Part shown: piece by piece, positions 6,266 to 6,303 of the stretch
Numbering within the stretch: the stretch's first letter is position 1
Layout: each line of letters opens with the position of its first letter
Origin: Verrucomicrobiota bacterium
GTDB taxonomy: Bacteria > Verrucomicrobiota > Kiritimatiellia > UBA8416 > JAIOPI01
Assembly: GCA_027620105.1 (NCBI GenBank)
Contig: JAQCIA010000130.1
Coordinates: 1 to 6,303, forward strand
Direction of reading: 5' to 3'
DNA length: 6,303 nt
The notes under the pieces: model-generated
Database searches by the model: none
What the model was told of the DNA's origin: nothing
The model's input: the letters and a program-made list of their open reading frames with translations, nothing else
Made by a program: the position numbers and the translations under genes

Positions 6266-6303
6266 TAGCGATTGCATGTGGGGGGAGTGGCGGGCACACC
6301 TTT
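6259..6303 (+). CDS. murG: MurG-like glycosyltransferase, N-terminal 15 codons (3' end outside window)
   Basis: The last 45 bases encode MHIAIACGGSGGHTF. This matches the start of MurG, the GT28-family enzyme that adds GlcNAc to lipid I to make lipid II on the cytoplasmic face of the membrane: a short hydrophobic strand followed by the glycine-rich GG-x-GGH loop. The ATG at 6259 places that strand right at the N-terminus, as in the family. I see no clear Shine-Dalgarno motif upstream. The gene diverges from the Dabb lipoprotein, with 105 nt between start codons. With so few residues, another GT28-like glycosyltransferase sharing this loop cannot be excluded. Confidence 0.65.
   Translation, partial: MHIAIACGGSGGHTF

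Noticed and set aside
6154..6297. N-terminal extension of the Dabb protein by 48 codons
   Set aside because: It would place the signal peptide and lipobox in the middle of the protein and overlap the divergent murG-like gene start. The extension has no protein-like features.

Overview
The window is GC-rich, gene-dense and carries no mobile elements, RNA genes or CRISPR arrays. It looks like an ordinary chromosomal stretch of a bacterium, probably of the Planctomycetota-Verrucomicrobiota-Chlamydiota group. That placement is inference. It rests on the style of the MFS carrier (ATTELG-type helix, long charged loop before the last helix), the IACGGSGGH start of a MurG-like gene, and the frequent lack of Shine-Dalgarno motifs. 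No marker gene settles it.

Layout: the left edge holds the last two thirds of an MFS transporter on the plus strand (1-917). It converges on a long run of minus-strand genes that occupies 960-6153. Read in the direction of transcription (right to left), the run is: a lipoprotein with a Dabb (stress-responsive A/B barrel) domain; a previously uncalled 35-codon, three-cysteine small ORF; a TauE/SafE (TSUP) family membrane transporter; a 136-residue single-pass membrane protein of unknown function; a membrane-anchored FHA-domain protein; and NAD+-dependent DNA ligase LigA. At the right edge, divergent from the lipoprotein, the first 15 codons of a MurG-like glycosyltransferase gene begin on the plus strand at 6259.

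The minus-strand genes are packed like a single operon. The junctions are 4 nt (lipoprotein to small ORF), a 4-nt ATGA overlap (small ORF to TSUP), 22 nt (TSUP to the 136-residue protein), 55 nt (to the FHA protein) and a 4-nt GTGA overlap (FHA to ligA). LigA is the only product with a firmly known reaction. The others suggest envelope and stress functions, but no common pathway can be read from the sequence.

The most notable points are the small ORF that fills the apparent gap before the TSUP gene, an extra charged helical segment of about 50 residues in the helix-hairpin-helix region of LigA, and the translational coupling of LigA to a membrane FHA protein.
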